Shown here: positions 1 to 8,387 of the stretch, piece after piece
How the letters are laid out: each line of letters starts with the position of its first letter
Position numbering within the stretch: position 1 is the stretch's first letter
DNA from: Thermoplasmata archaeon
Lineage (GTDB): Archaea > Thermoplasmatota > Thermoplasmata > Thermoplasmatales > Thermoplasmataceae
Reading direction: 5' to 3'
Assembly: GCA_021810045.1 (NCBI GenBank)
Contig: JAJZJR010000001.1
Span: forward strand, 363,947 to 427,946
Length of the DNA: 64,000 nt
Translations under genes and position numbers: made by a program
The notes under the pieces: model-generated
Seen by the model: only the letters and a program-made list of their open reading frames with translations
Databases searched by the model: none
Told to the model about the DNA's origin: nothing

Positions 1-5
1 ATCCT

Positions 6-209
6 TCATTCTTGGTTATCCTCCGAGCCCAGAACAGTCAATATTCTGGCGATTTGCCTTCTTATGGATTTGATCTTGCCAGGATTTGTTGGAGCGCCTC
101 CCATTGCCACAGATGCTCTTTCGTTGAGCAGTGACTCTTTGAGAGCCTTCAGTTTGTCCTGAACCTCTTCCTTACTCATTTGTCTTAGCTGTTTCGCTCT
201 TAGCTCCAT
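6..209 (-). CDS. rpl29: 50S ribosomal protein L29 (uL29)
   Basis: Small two-helix protein of the large subunit, sitting near the peptide exit tunnel. The 67-residue product starts with the archaeal family pattern [10 protein letters not shown] followed by a charged helix, and the length fits the family. Because that N-terminal segment is conserved in L29, the start at 209 is preferred over the internal ATG at 179, even though it makes the gene overlap the end of rps3 by 38 bases. An ATG at positions 9-7 overlaps the L29 stop codon (ATGA), so the next operon gene starts here and runs off the window; only three codons are visible and it cannot be identified. Confidence 0.93.
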   Translation of the reverse strand: MELRAKQLRQMSKEEVQDKLKALKESLLNERASVAMGGAPTNPGKIKSIRRQIARILTVLGSEDNQE

Positions 210-834
210 TGTCCTGCACCTCCGATACTGTCTCTACCTGTGGGCGTATGTCGGCTCTAATTTCATCTGGCAGTTTGTAATCATTTCTAAGCATTTTTAC
301 ACTGACCCCAATAACACCAAGTTTCATCTTAGCAATTGAGAATCCTGTTTCCATTCCTGCTCTGGCTGGTTCTCCTGAGTATTTTATGGAACCGAATGAG
401 AACTTTTGTGTTCTCCCCCTTTCTCCTGAAATCTTCCCTGAAATTTTGATCATTACACCTCTTGTGCCACTTTCTGTAACTCTTCTCAGTGAAGTGTTTC
501 CGGCTTTTCTGTAAGACCATCCTTTCTCAAGTGAAAGAGCGATTTTTTTGGATACCACCTGTGGGTTCAGGTCAGGTTCATTTATTTCCTTGACCTCTAT
601 CTGTGGAGATTCCACTTTGTATTTCTTTTCCAGAGTTTCAGTTATTTCCTGTACCTTTCCACCATGTCTTCCTATTACAAGTCCAGGTTTGTTAGCAAAA
701 AGTGTAATGTTGGTTCCGAAGGGAGTTCTCTTCATCTCTAGACCTCCAAAACCTGCACTTTCAGTGGCACTTCTCAGGTACTCTGTGACAAGAAGCTTGC
801 TCACAGAGTTTGAAACGAATTTTCTTTCCTTCAT
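172..834 (-). CDS. rps3: 30S ribosomal protein S3 (uS3)
   Basis: Small-subunit head protein at the mRNA entry channel. The 220-residue product has an N-terminal KH type II domain with the GRHGG loop at residues 55-59, then the S3 C-terminal domain (SGERGR region, [10 protein letters not shown]). The last 30 or so residues are a low-complexity acidic/polar tail, as often seen in archaeal S3. It overlaps rpl22 upstream by 4 bases (ATGA-type coupling) and rpl29 downstream by 38 bases, consistent with translational coupling inside the ribosomal operon. Confidence 0.96.
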   Translation of the reverse strand: MKERKFVSNSVSKLLVTEYLRSATESAGFGGLEMKRTPFGTNITLFANKPGLVIGRHGGKVQEITETLEKKYKVESPQIEVKEINEPDLNPQVVSKKIALSLEKGWSYRKAGNTSLRRVTESGTRGVMIKISGKISGERGRTQKFSFGSIKYSGEPARAGMETGFSIAKMKLGVIGVSVKMLRNDYKLPDEIRADIRPQVETVSEVQDNGAKSETAKTNE

Positions 835-1280
835 TCTGTAACCTCCTCTACTACTACATCAATATTGATTAAATCCCTGAAAAATGCTCCAGCTCTTCCG
901 TATGCCTTGGGTGAGTATTTCTTAATCACTCTTCCTTTGGATGCTGAAATGTGCAGGATCTTCAGCGAATCAGTATCTAGACTTTTGAACTCTGCATTTG
1001 CCTCCACATTATTAAGCAAATCAAGGAATGCCTTTGCGGCTTTAACTGGGTATCTTCCTGGACCAATCCCTCTCCTGTGGGAAACAGAGTCCAGGTACCT
1101 GAAGTAAGGTACTGGCTTTTCCTTGGCAATTACCTTTTCAAGTGTGTCTTTCGCCCTAGTGAGCCCCATCCCTCTGATGTGATGTGCGACGTTTACTGCA
1201 TCTTTCAGAGAAATATCCACTTCTTTTGCTCGTGCAATTGCGGATCTTTCCGGTATTTGTGCTATTGCGTATCCTTTCAT
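831..1280 (-). CDS. rpl22: 50S ribosomal protein L22 (uL22)
   Basis: Large-subunit protein lining the exit tunnel. The 149-residue length is that of the archaeal/eukaryal form (L17e type). Recognisable segments are [18 protein letters not shown] near residues 30-48, the [15 protein letters not shown] segment, and the C-terminal beta strands containing [19 protein letters not shown]. It is 5 bases downstream of rps19 and overlaps rps3 by 4 bases. Confidence 0.95.
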   Translation of the reverse strand: MKGYAIAQIPERSAIARAKEVDISLKDAVNVAHHIRGMGLTRAKDTLEKVIAKEKPVPYFRYLDSVSHRRGIGPGRYPVKAAKAFLDLLNNVEANAEFKSLDTDSLKILHISASKGRVIKKYSPKAYGRAGAFFRDLINIDVVVEEVTE

Positions 1281-1285
1281 TTAGA

Positions 1286-1744
1286 TCACTTCAGTGGCAT
1301 GAATTTAGACGACCTGGTAGCTCCTACTCCAGGACCAGAGTGTTTGACCTCTTTCCTTGTTGGTGCAAATTCACCAAGATAATGACCTATCATTTCCGGC
1401 CTTAATTCAAATTTAATGTATGAATTGCCGTTGTAAACCTCAACTACCTTTCCTACGAACTTTGGAAGGATAATTACATCCCTGACGTGTGTTTTTAGTT
1501 CGTGGATGTCGCTGGAACCCAACTTGTTATAGAGTACGTTTTGCTCATGGTTGTTTTCCCTTTTCAGGGATCTTCTTGCTCTTGCAGGAAGTACTTCCAG
1601 AAGTTTTTCCATTGGAAGTGCCTGAAGCTCTTCCAGGGAGTAACCTTTGAAGTGGAATTCCTTTGAACGCCCCATCACTACTTTCTGTGACTTTCGCGCC
1701 CTCCTTTTGATCGACTTTACAGATGCCTGTTTATTCTGTGCCAT
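1286..1744 (-). CDS. rps19: 30S ribosomal protein S19 (uS19)
   Basis: Head protein of the small subunit contacting the A-site tRNA and L11/L5 bridges. The 152-residue product has the archaeal N-terminal extension (basic, then the LEELQALPMEKLLEVLPARARRS helix) before the core, which carries the VYNGNSYIKFELRPEMIGHYLGEFAPTR pattern, and it ends with the conserved SSKFMPLK. It lies 2 bases after rpl2. Confidence 0.95.
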   Translation of the reverse strand: MAQNKQASVKSIKRRARKSQKVVMGRSKEFHFKGYSLEELQALPMEKLLEVLPARARRSLKRENNHEQNVLYNKLGSSDIHELKTHVRDVIILPKFVGKVVEVYNGNSYIKFELRPEMIGHYLGEFAPTRKEVKHSGPGVGATRSSKFMPLK

Positions 1745-1746
1745 AA

Positions 1747-2439
1747 TTACTTCTTCCTCCTCTTAGGTGATAGTCTTCCAACCTTCCTACCAGGGGGTGT
1801 TCCTCTTCCCACAGTGCTCGGTCTTCCAACGTGCTGGTGATTACCTCCTCCATGTGGGTGGTTAACTGCATTCATTGCTACACCTCTTACAGAGAAAGAC
1901 TTCTTTGCCCTGCTCTGATGATAATGTACATTTCTTCCTGCTTTCAATATTGGTATATCCTTGCTTCCAGATCCTGCCACGAATCCTAGTGTAGCCCTGC
2001 ACAGAGGATGAAACTGTTTAATCTTTCCAGACGATAGCTTGACTGCAACATTCTCGCCATGGCTGATTACCTGCCCACTTGTTCCTGCTGTTCTGCAGAA
2101 CTTACCGCCATCTCCGGGAATACTCTCTATGTTATGTATGTATTGACCATCGGGCACTGCACCGAGTGAAACTGTGTTTCCCTGGACTGCGTTGCCTTGT
2201 GATCCTGATATTATTGTCTGACCTACATATGCCCCGTTAAAGGCTATCTGGAGATGCTTTTCCCCATTGGAGTTCGTAAGCACAAGAACAGGAGAGTTCC
2301 TGCCAGGTGCGTGTATAAGATCTGTTACCTTGTATTCCCCTTCCGGAATTAATTTCAGGTCACCGACGTGCCTGTGGCTTGGACTCCTATAAACAAGTCC
2401 GCCTTTTCCTCTTCTCTGTGGTATGATTAGTTTACCCAT
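1747..2439 (-). CDS. rpl2: 50S ribosomal protein L2 (uL2)
   Basis: Core large-subunit protein next to the peptidyl transferase centre. The 230 residues match archaeal L2. The diagnostic C-terminal segment [19 protein letters not shown] is present, with the functionally important histidine inside HPHGGG, and the protein ends in a basic tail. It is 8 bases downstream of rpl23 and 2 bases upstream of rps19. Confidence 0.97.
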   Translation of the reverse strand: MGKLIIPQRRGKGGLVYRSPSHRHVGDLKLIPEGEYKVTDLIHAPGRNSPVLVLTNSNGEKHLQIAFNGAYVGQTIISGSQGNAVQGNTVSLGAVPDGQYIHNIESIPGDGGKFCRTAGTSGQVISHGENVAVKLSSGKIKQFHPLCRATLGFVAGSGSKDIPILKAGRNVHYHQSRAKKSFSVRGVAMNAVNHPHGGGNHQHVGRPSTVGRGTPPGRKVGRLSPKRRKK

Positions 2440-2447
2440 AATTCACC

Positions 2448-2699
2448 TCAGAATATTCCTATCCTCCCTGCAATGTCATCAGCTGAATACTCAGATGAAA
2501 GTTTCACGACAGCTTTTTTCCCAGCTTTTGTGATTAACATATTCACCGAGTCTACTTTAACTGAAAACCTCTCTTCTACTTCTTTCTTGATCCCTGCCTT
2601 TGTGCTTTTCTTATGTACTATGAATGTCAGTTTGTTTTCCTTTTCAACCTGCAGCATAGTCTTTTCTGTGGCCACTGGTTTGATTATATAATCCACCAT
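2448..2699 (-). CDS. rpl23: 50S ribosomal protein L23 (uL23)
   Basis: Exit-tunnel rim protein that docks SRP and the translocon. The 83-residue product has the family pattern IIKPVATEKTM at the N-terminus and FIVHKKSTKAGIKKEVEERFSVKV in the middle. Its start codon overlaps the rpl4 stop by one base (TAATG), the usual coupling in this operon. Confidence 0.95.
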   Translation of the reverse strand: MVDYIIKPVATEKTMLQVEKENKLTFIVHKKSTKAGIKKEVEERFSVKVDSVNMLITKAGKKAVVKLSSEYSADDIAGRIGIF

Positions 2700-3460
2700 T
2701 ACTGTCCACCCCTCAGACTTTCTATAGCAGCTTCTGTAAACACAGTAAGTCTTCCTCCGACTCCTCCGGGAGCCAGTTTCCTTATGCTAAGGCTGTTTGG
2801 TGTTGCAATGTCAACTCCAGGAAGTGATGAGAATGCTCTCAGATTTTCTCTGGAAGTACCTACAATGAGCAGGCTCTTTGGCTGTTTGTATCTTCGTCCT
2901 CTCATTTTTCCTCTTCCCGCTCTTACTTTGATTCCGTCCTTTGACTTGATTACGTCATCAAAAAGCCCGATGTTCTCAAGGAACTCTCTTGCTTCCTTTG
3001 TCTTTTTAATTTGTTCAAGCTTGTTTTCAACGATTATCGGAAGCTTTGCCCCCTCGGGTACTCTGTGTCCTCTCGCCTGAACACATTCTAATGATGTTGT
3101 CATTGCAAGAGCTCCGTATCGTGCCAGCTTTCTTTCCTTCTCATTGATTCCTTTGTGGAGAATCTTTGTTGTCCTTGGTGCGTGAGCACTCCTTCCTCCT
3201 ACGAAACTCGCCAGAAGTACAGCATTGTTCGAGCCTGATGTGGCTCTTGGTATCCTAGCTGCACCACGACCGGGTCCCGCATTATGGCCCACTCTCCTGG
3301 TTCCGGCAAGCGGGGAAGCCCCGTATGGTTGCCTCAATGAAAGAGAAATTGCCCTGAAAGCCTTCCTGATGAGGTCTGCCCTCGGGACAGTGGAAAAAAC
3401 CTCAGGGAGTTCGATCTCTTTCTTTACTTTTCCTTCAAGATTGTAAACGTTTGATTTCAA
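2699..3460 (-). CDS. rpl4: 50S ribosomal protein L4 (uL4)
   Basis: Large-subunit tunnel-constriction protein. The 253 residues fit archaeal L4. The extended basic loop is visible around residues 45-80 (YGASPLAGTRRVGHN, then GPGRGAARIPR), followed by RGHRVPEGAKLPIIVE and the C-terminal SLLIVGTSRENLRAFSSLPG segment. In bacteria L4 represses its own operon by binding the leader; whether it does so here is unknown, but the leader upstream of rpl3 does contain palindromes. Confidence 0.96.
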   Translation of the reverse strand: MKSNVYNLEGKVKKEIELPEVFSTVPRADLIRKAFRAISLSLRQPYGASPLAGTRRVGHNAGPGRGAARIPRATSGSNNAVLLASFVGGRSAHAPRTTKILHKGINEKERKLARYGALAMTTSLECVQARGHRVPEGAKLPIIVENKLEQIKKTKEAREFLENIGLFDDVIKSKDGIKVRAGRGKMRGRRYKQPKSLLIVGTSRENLRAFSSLPGVDIATPNSLSIRKLAPGGVGGRLTVFTEAAIESLRGGQ

Positions 3461-3462
3461 GA

Positions 3463-4452
3463 TTAATCACCCTGCTTTGATTCTTTGGAAACATACGAAA
3501 CAGTGAGGTTATCCACAGATGGAACCTGCTGTCTGGCTGGATCCCTGAATTTTATGAGTCTCTTTGAAGCCCCCGGAATTGAACCGTGGAGCAGAACATA
3601 TTCTGTCCTGACAAGACCATACCCGGTGTAGCCTCCCTTGACATTTACATCGTCCTCGCCGTCATTTTTTCCGTACTTTATTATACGAATGTTGTGAGCT
3701 GTTCTCTGGTGTGTACCAACCTGACCTGCCTGTGGAACAGTGTTCCTTACCCAGTCAGGGTGCCATGGTCCTTCTGTACCAATCATTCTCCTGTGCTTTC
3801 TGTTGTGTTTTGACAGGAGTTTTACACCAAATCTTTTAACGTGACCCTGGAAACCTTTTCCCTTTGTAACACCTATAATGTCAGCAAAGTTTCCGGCTTT
3901 TGAGAAATCAGAAAAATGGAGCTGTTTGCCAAGGTGCTCTTCAGCATACTTCATTTTTTCCTTGACGTCGTTTCCTCCAATCCTTATTTCGAATATCTCT
4001 GGTGTCTTAGATGGAACACCTGTAATGAGCTGTGGATTAGTATGAACTATAAGCCTTGCATCAGATACCTCAGTAACCATGGGAGGCTCCTTCCTGTTCT
4101 TGGCTGCAGTTATTCTCCTTGAAATTTCTTTATCAAGGTTTTCAGCCCATTTTTCATAAACGATCCTAAGACCCTCTATTGTTTCATCGTAGTATCTTAT
4201 TCCTGCCACTGTGAGCGGTGGAACTTCCACTACTGTAACTGCAGACATGATGTTCTGTCCTGCTGTGACACTTTTCTGTCTGTAGTCTACCATTTCAACA
4301 TGTGTCATCCCAACCTTATAGCCTGCGAAAGCCTGTATCTTAACTGCTCCCTCACCGCTAGGCCAGCTGCGGATGTCACCTTGCATTCTCTTCGAACGTA
4401 CCCTTGGGTAGTAACCCATAGACCCCCGTCTGGGGTGATGTGGCGTTGCCAT
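3463..4452 (-). CDS. rpl3: 50S ribosomal protein L3 (uL3), first gene of the operon
   Basis: Large-subunit protein reaching toward the peptidyl transferase centre. The 329-residue product starts with the archaeal signature PHHPRRGSMGYYPRVRSKR and contains FAGYKVGMTH, then the core KGKGFQGHVKRFGVK and HRRMIGTEGPWHPDWV. This is the archaeal/eukaryal long form. It leads the operon and is separated from the upstream signal-peptidase gene by about 210 bases that hold the promoter and leader. Confidence 0.96.
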   Translation of the reverse strand: MATPHHPRRGSMGYYPRVRSKRMQGDIRSWPSGEGAVKIQAFAGYKVGMTHVEMVDYRQKSVTAGQNIMSAVTVVEVPPLTVAGIRYYDETIEGLRIVYEKWAENLDKEISRRITAAKNRKEPPMVTEVSDARLIVHTNPQLITGVPSKTPEIFEIRIGGNDVKEKMKYAEEHLGKQLHFSDFSKAGNFADIIGVTKGKGFQGHVKRFGVKLLSKHNRKHRRMIGTEGPWHPDWVRNTVPQAGQVGTHQRTAHNIRIIKYGKNDGEDDVNVKGGYTGYGLVRTEYVLLHGSIPGASKRLIKFRDPARQQVPSVDNLTVSYVSKESKQGD

Positions 4453-4486
4453 TATTTATCACCTGTGACCGTTACACATATTCGGC

Positions 4487-4579
4487 CTGTCAAAAGTTTG
4501 ACAGCCTTGCTGGGATGCACTTAGCATTGCCCATTGTGTATGGTTTTAAGTTATTCGATAACTTATAAGCGTATTTAAA
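4487..4579 (-). promoter_or_regulatory. Promoter and leader of the ribosomal protein operon
   Basis: Read on the minus strand, a TATA-like TTTAAATA lies at 4579-4572, so transcription would begin near 4550. Two perfect palindromes follow. The first spans 4547-4565 with arms TAAGTTAT/ATAACTTA around TCG and straddles the expected start region. The second spans 4487-4504 with arms CTGTCAAA/TTTGACAG around two bases and lies about 35 bases before the rpl3 start. A 14-codon ATG reading frame also runs through the leader between them. The promoter call is by TATA resemblance and position; the palindromes are seen directly; their role is inferred. Confidence 0.5.
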
Positions 4580-4664
4580 CCTTTATTGGCCATTTGATTT
4601 GGTAGAATCAGCAATTAAGATAGGGACAAAGGAATTTTGTCGAATATTTTAGGGCTCCCGACTC

Positions 4665-5840
4665 TCACTTCATTCTAGCCTCCCTGAAATAAAACACCCC
4701 TATTACGGCAATGATAAAAACAGCTGTCAGCTGACTGTAAATCAAAACATAACCTACGTAAGGTAAAGTAAAGTAAACCTGACCCACTAGATCCCTCGAA
4801 GGAACAGGCAAAGGATCTTTGGCAGGATTGTTGATGCCTTTTGTTACAAAAAATTCATGTCCATTTGAATAAGTAATGTTGATGACCTCGTGTGCAAACA
4901 GCGTCCCATTTTCCCATGGGGCATTGAAAACTATGACTTCCCCTGTCCTTACCTGGTTTACATCGATATGCTTAACAAACAAGAGTGAACCTGGTTGTAT
5001 CTGAGGATACATGCTGTCGGTTGGGTCGGCTATCACATAATGTGATTCTTGTGTTATTATTGGCATTAATACGAGTAGGATCAGGATTATCAGAATTCCG
5101 GCGAATATGACGGGGGTAGTATTATCTTTCTTTTTGAAAGCAACTCTTCTGCTCTTCAGAACCCTTTTTATATTGATTGATTCCCTCATAAGCCTGTCTG
5201 TGATGAATAGGAGGACGGATAGAGAAATTACCTCCCATACCAGATTGAAGAGCTTTGATACCTGAACATTGACATTCATGGCCAGGAATATTGAATAGAT
5301 TAGAAGGAAAAGCATGGGTGAGAGAAGATTGAAGTTGCTTTTTAGGTACATAAATCCCATAAAAAATGAAAATACCACCAAAAAAGCTATGTTGAAAAGA
5401 AGCAATTCGGGCAATCCGCTGATAGAAAGAAATAGTTGTACTGGCGTTACACTCAACACATAGACTATAGAAGAGATACTCAGTGCAAATACAGGTTTGC
5501 GCCAAAGTGCCTTGAGAATCACCCCATAAATCATTGTAACTAGTAGTGCTGAGAAGAGAAGGGAATAAACTATATTCATCCATAAATCTGTGAAATAGAG
5601 GTCCAGGTGGATTTTCCCATATGCAATTGCTGGCTCCACCAGCATGAATATAAACAACAAGCTGAGCGAGATCGAATAAACCACTGTCTTGTTAAATTTA
5701 TAATCATGCCTTCTTGTTAAGAGGACTGGGAAAAGGAGTGCCAGTATAACAGGGAATTGATTTAAATGGAAATAGTATTCGATCTGCAAAATGAAAATGA
5801 ATGGAATGGATGCCAACACTTTCCAGTCTGATCTTTTCAT
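4665..5840 (-). CDS. Signal peptidase I (S26, ER/archaeal type) with a multi-pass membrane N-terminus
   Basis: A membrane serine protease expected to remove signal peptides outside the membrane. Of 391 residues, the C-terminal part (about 245-391) is the S26 domain: a membrane anchor, DPTDSMYPQIQPG with catalytic Ser276, AHEVI with His317 (histidine in place of the bacterial lysine, as in Sec11), and Asp342 in the TKGINNPAKDP box, followed by a last membrane helix. The usual first aspartate of that box is replaced by isoleucine. The first 240 residues are about seven hydrophobic helices, which is not usual for signal peptidases. It overlaps the DUF5305-like gene by 4 bases, so the two are co-translated. 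The setting suggests a dedicated peptidase for the secreted protein at 8904 rather than the general enzyme. Confidence 0.82.
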   Translation of the reverse strand: MKRSDWKVLASIPFIFILQIEYYFHLNQFPVILALLFPVLLTRRHDYKFNKTVVYSISLSLLFIFMLVEPAIAYGKIHLDLYFTDLWMNIVYSLLFSALLVTMIYGVILKALWRKPVFALSISSIVYVLSVTPVQLFLSISGLPELLLFNIAFLVVFSFFMGFMYLKSNFNLLSPMLFLLIYSIFLAMNVNVQVSKLFNLVWEVISLSVLLFITDRLMRESINIKRVLKSRRVAFKKKDNTTPVIFAGILIILILLVLMPIITQESHYVIADPTDSMYPQIQPGSLLFVKHIDVNQVRTGEVIVFNAPWENGTLFAHEVINITYSNGHEFFVTKGINNPAKDPLPVPSRDLVGQVYFTLPYVGYVLIYSQLTAVFIIAVIGVFYFREARMK

Positions 5841-6781
5841 AATAACACATATTTGTACTGTTCACCCTGGTGACTTACATAAAGGACTTTGCCATTGGCA
5901 TAAAGAAATACTGGTGTTTCCAAAATTTCAGAGAGTTTAATCAGATCTTCCAGTTTAGAGAGAGTTTTGGCGTCCTCGCTTGGAGGAGTATCTATTTCGA
6001 CTATGTGGTCACCGTAATCCTTTCTTATTTTTACTACAGTATCTGAAACTCTCGGAATATACAGCACAGCCATGGAAATTGCACTTGCTCCTGCCCCAGC
6101 CAGAAAAATATAGCCAAATACAGTTCCAAGGCCAATAATCTCATGAGGGGTAACAAGTTCCTGTTTGAAGGAGGTTACTGATACAGGATTTGAATTACTG
6201 TAGGACAAATCTTCATAAGTGCCGTGGAGACTGATTGTCATTGACGTCGAATAGATATTGAGACCCGTAGATACAACACTGATGTTAAGAACTATTGTCG
6301 GATCAGACGTCCCATCCTGAAGCTCATTGTCTATGCTGGTTGCCAGAGCCATTTCTTTTGTGATATTCAACGGAATTGAGATTTCAACTACTCCATTTTG
6401 CGAAACAGTTTTGCTTGTTTCATTGGTTTCGATGAGTTTTTCCCAGGGAGGGCTATTTGAAACCAAATCTACAGTTGATACCAGTGAAACTTTTCTCCCG
6501 GAAATGTTACTAAAATGAACAAACGCTTGAGCACTTATGTTCACAGAACTGGTAATATTGTTGTAGATTACTGTTGGATTTGTCAAATAGGACTGGTTGT
6601 AGAGGGAATTCGGCAATAGATTTTCTTTAACGGTGAAGCTACCTGATTCATTATAGCCGGATGTGGGGATCTTTACAGAGTACTGATGGGCCTCTAGGAC
6701 TATAATTGAACCAACCATGGCAAGTATCAGGAACACAATTACCAACACGGCTTTTATCCAAAGTTTATCCTTATTGATCAA
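5837..6781 (-). CDS. DUF5305-like membrane protein
   Basis: Function unknown. The 314-residue protein has one helix near residues 12-30, an outside domain of about 190 residues rich in Asn-X-Ser/Thr sites and beta-type sequence, a second helix near 220-240, and a charged cytoplasmic tail of about 65 residues ending in a strand-rich segment (VFLYANGKVLYVSH). This layout matches archaeal DUF5305 proteins, which are often next to signal peptidases and secreted proteins. The start codon is TTG, supported by a GGGTGA ribosome binding site at 6793-6788, six bases upstream. It overlaps the signal peptidase by 4 bases. Confidence 0.7.
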   Translation of the reverse strand: MINKDKLWIKAVLVIVFLILAMVGSIIVLEAHQYSVKIPTSGYNESGSFTVKENLLPNSLYNQSYLTNPTVIYNNITSSVNISAQAFVHFSNISGRKVSLVSTVDLVSNSPPWEKLIETNETSKTVSQNGVVEISIPLNITKEMALATSIDNELQDGTSDPTIVLNISVVSTGLNIYSTSMTISLHGTYEDLSYSNSNPVSVTSFKQELVTPHEIIGLGTVFGYIFLAGAGASAISMAVLYIPRVSDTVVKIRKDYGDHIVEIDTPPSEDAKTLSKLEDLIKLSEILETPVFLYANGKVLYVSHQGEQYKYVLL

Positions 6782-6957
6782 GAACTTTCACCCAAGTACC
6801 TTTTCAGTATTGAAGTTCTGAAGCTTTTCCTGGAGACCAATATTATGTGGGCTTAACATGGCCCCATAAAAACTCGAATTCCAACGATTAGTTAAGCTCT
6901 CTATTGGCCACATATATCAAAAACAACCTCCTGGAAAATAATAAAACTTTCTGAATT

Positions 6958-6974
6958 AAAAGGGAATTCCTTTT
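6958..6974 (-). terminator. Possible terminator hairpin after the 7011-7616 gene
   Basis: A 6-bp stem (AAAAGG/CCTTTT) with loop GAATT lies about 40 bases past the stop of the minus-strand gene at 7011-7616, and the minus-strand RNA reads into a T-rich stretch. Archaea mostly terminate at U-tracts, so the hairpin may only help. Confidence 0.3.
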
Positions 6975-7010
6975 TGCAGATTAAATGGCTTTCTTGTTTC
7001 ATGCTGAAAA

Positions 7011-7616
7011 TCACTGTGCCTCTTGGTTAATCCATGATCTGCTTTTCTGAAGTCTTGAGTACCTTATCTCCAATCTATGGCTGATGTAAAAAATATAAAC
7101 TGATATGTAAACAAAGAATGAAGAGAAAAGTACAGTTGCAATAAGCATATCGCTAATTGCTGATGTGAATAGTGCTGATTTTGTTGAATAGAACATGGTG
7201 ACGATTATATATTGTGTGAGTGAAACTGAGAAACCGTAGAGCAATAAAATCGATCTCAGGTACAAGGCAGAGATCTTTATTCGGGATAGCTCCTCGGAAG
7301 GTTTGTAAGCTTTGCTTGTTTCATTGTAAAGCCTTTCAATTTCAGCTCCGGCACCTCCAAATGAGTTATTCAATGATTCAAAGATGTATTCATCATTCCC
7401 ATTTCCCTGCACTATCCCATCCACTAGGTTTTTTGATTCGCTGCTTGAAAAAAGTCTCACAAAATCAGAAGCTATCAGCAACAAGGATATTCTCTGAATG
7501 GTTTTGGCTTTGACTTCAATTTTCTTTATGTAAAGATTAAGGCCTCTTGAGAGGATGATAAAAGTAACAATTGTGGAAAGAACTATTGCAGTGGGGATTA
7601 AGAGAAGAACTTGCAT
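7011..7616 (-). CDS. Unrecognised three-helix membrane protein
   Basis: I do not recognise this 201-residue protein. It has a hydrophobic helix at residues 3-25, a soluble segment of about 85 residues (roughly 30-115, with basic and acidic helices), then two long hydrophobic stretches near 118-140 and 150-180 and a basic C-terminal tail. The ATG start at 7616 has a GGGGAGATG purine-rich site a few bases upstream on the minus strand. It lies between the DUF5305-like gene and the winged-helix regulator, all on the same strand, so it may be part of the same surface-protein cassette. Confidence 0.65.
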   Translation of the reverse strand: MQVLLLIPTAIVLSTIVTFIILSRGLNLYIKKIEVKAKTIQRISLLLIASDFVRLFSSSESKNLVDGIVQGNGNDEYIFESLNNSFGGAGAEIERLYNETSKAYKPSEELSRIKISALYLRSILLLYGFSVSLTQYIIVTMFYSTKSALFTSAISDMLIATVLFSSFFVYISVYIFYISHRLEIRYSRLQKSRSWINQEAQ

Positions 7617-7652
7617 CCATGCATCTCCCCAATGAACGCATATTGACTTTCT

Positions 7653-8387
7653 TCATGGTTCATTATAACTGCCTCCATTAACAACCCTTAACCTCTCTAT
7701 CATCTGAGAACCAATTCCTGTTGTTTTGTAGATGGCTTTATCGTCACCATTCTTTGTTATTCCCAAAAGTTCCCTTCTTAATAGCTCGTCTACAATCTTT
7801 CTTGCAGAGTTGTAATTGAGATTGCATCTGAAAACTAAGTTATTCAAAGTAGTTCCATTCTCAGAAGATGCTGATCTCAAGACCTCCTGGATAAGCATAG
7901 TACGGTCTCTGTACTTTTTGGTTACTTTATCATTTTTTTCACTATTCTTAAGAGACAGGATCGAGCTTATGTCGAATTTTACGGCCCCAATGGGATCGTT
8001 GTCCATCATGGATCTGGATAGAAATGCCGCAACATCGCCAACATTGTTGAGAATTACTATTTTCAGTGCACTGGCAAGTAGTTCTACTTCCTCCGGCATT
8101 TCCCTTTCGCAGAATATTACCTTTCTATCAGCTCCCACATCATCACTTTGTGCATTGAAATATGTAAGCAATGAAAGGCCGTTCCTGATATCCTTGCCGT
8201 ATTGCTTTCCAAGTACCAGAAAGTCTTCGTTTCCATTGAGATAAAAACCATAATCGAATTCATGAACCTTTCCGGATTTTCCATTTAGCTTCGGCTTCAT
8301 CAAAAAGGTCCAGGTCTCTTTGCATTCAACAATCTTCTCGTGTGGAATCGAATCTGCCTCATTATATCGGGAACTTGTGTTTAGCAT
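7653..8387 (-). CDS. Winged-helix transcriptional regulator
   Basis: A probable DNA-binding regulator of 244 residues. Residues about 160-235 form an archaeal winged-helix domain: a helix with MLIQEVLRSA, a recognition-type helix in NLNYNSARKIVDELL, and a wing (ELLGITKNGDDKAIYKTT). The N-terminal 150 residues form an unassigned domain with FDYGFYLNGNEDFLVLGK, which may sense a ligand. There is no membrane segment. It is divergent from the TasA-like gene across a 516-base gap, an arrangement typical of a local regulator. Confidence 0.7.
   Translation of the reverse strand: MLNTSSRYNEADSIPHEKIVECKETWTFLMKPKLNGKSGKVHEFDYGFYLNGNEDFLVLGKQYGKDIRNGLSLLTYFNAQSDDVGADRKVIFCEREMPEEVELLASALKIVILNNVGDVAAFLSRSMMDNDPIGAVKFDISSILSLKNSEKNDKVTKKYRDRTMLIQEVLRSASSENGTTLNNLVFRCNLNYNSARKIVDELLRRELLGITKNGDDKAIYKTTGIGSQMIERLRVVNGGSYNEP

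Noticed and set aside
2613..3080. 155-codon plus-strand frame across rpl23/rpl4
   Set aside because: Antisense to two ribosomal proteins; composition is that of a shadow frame.
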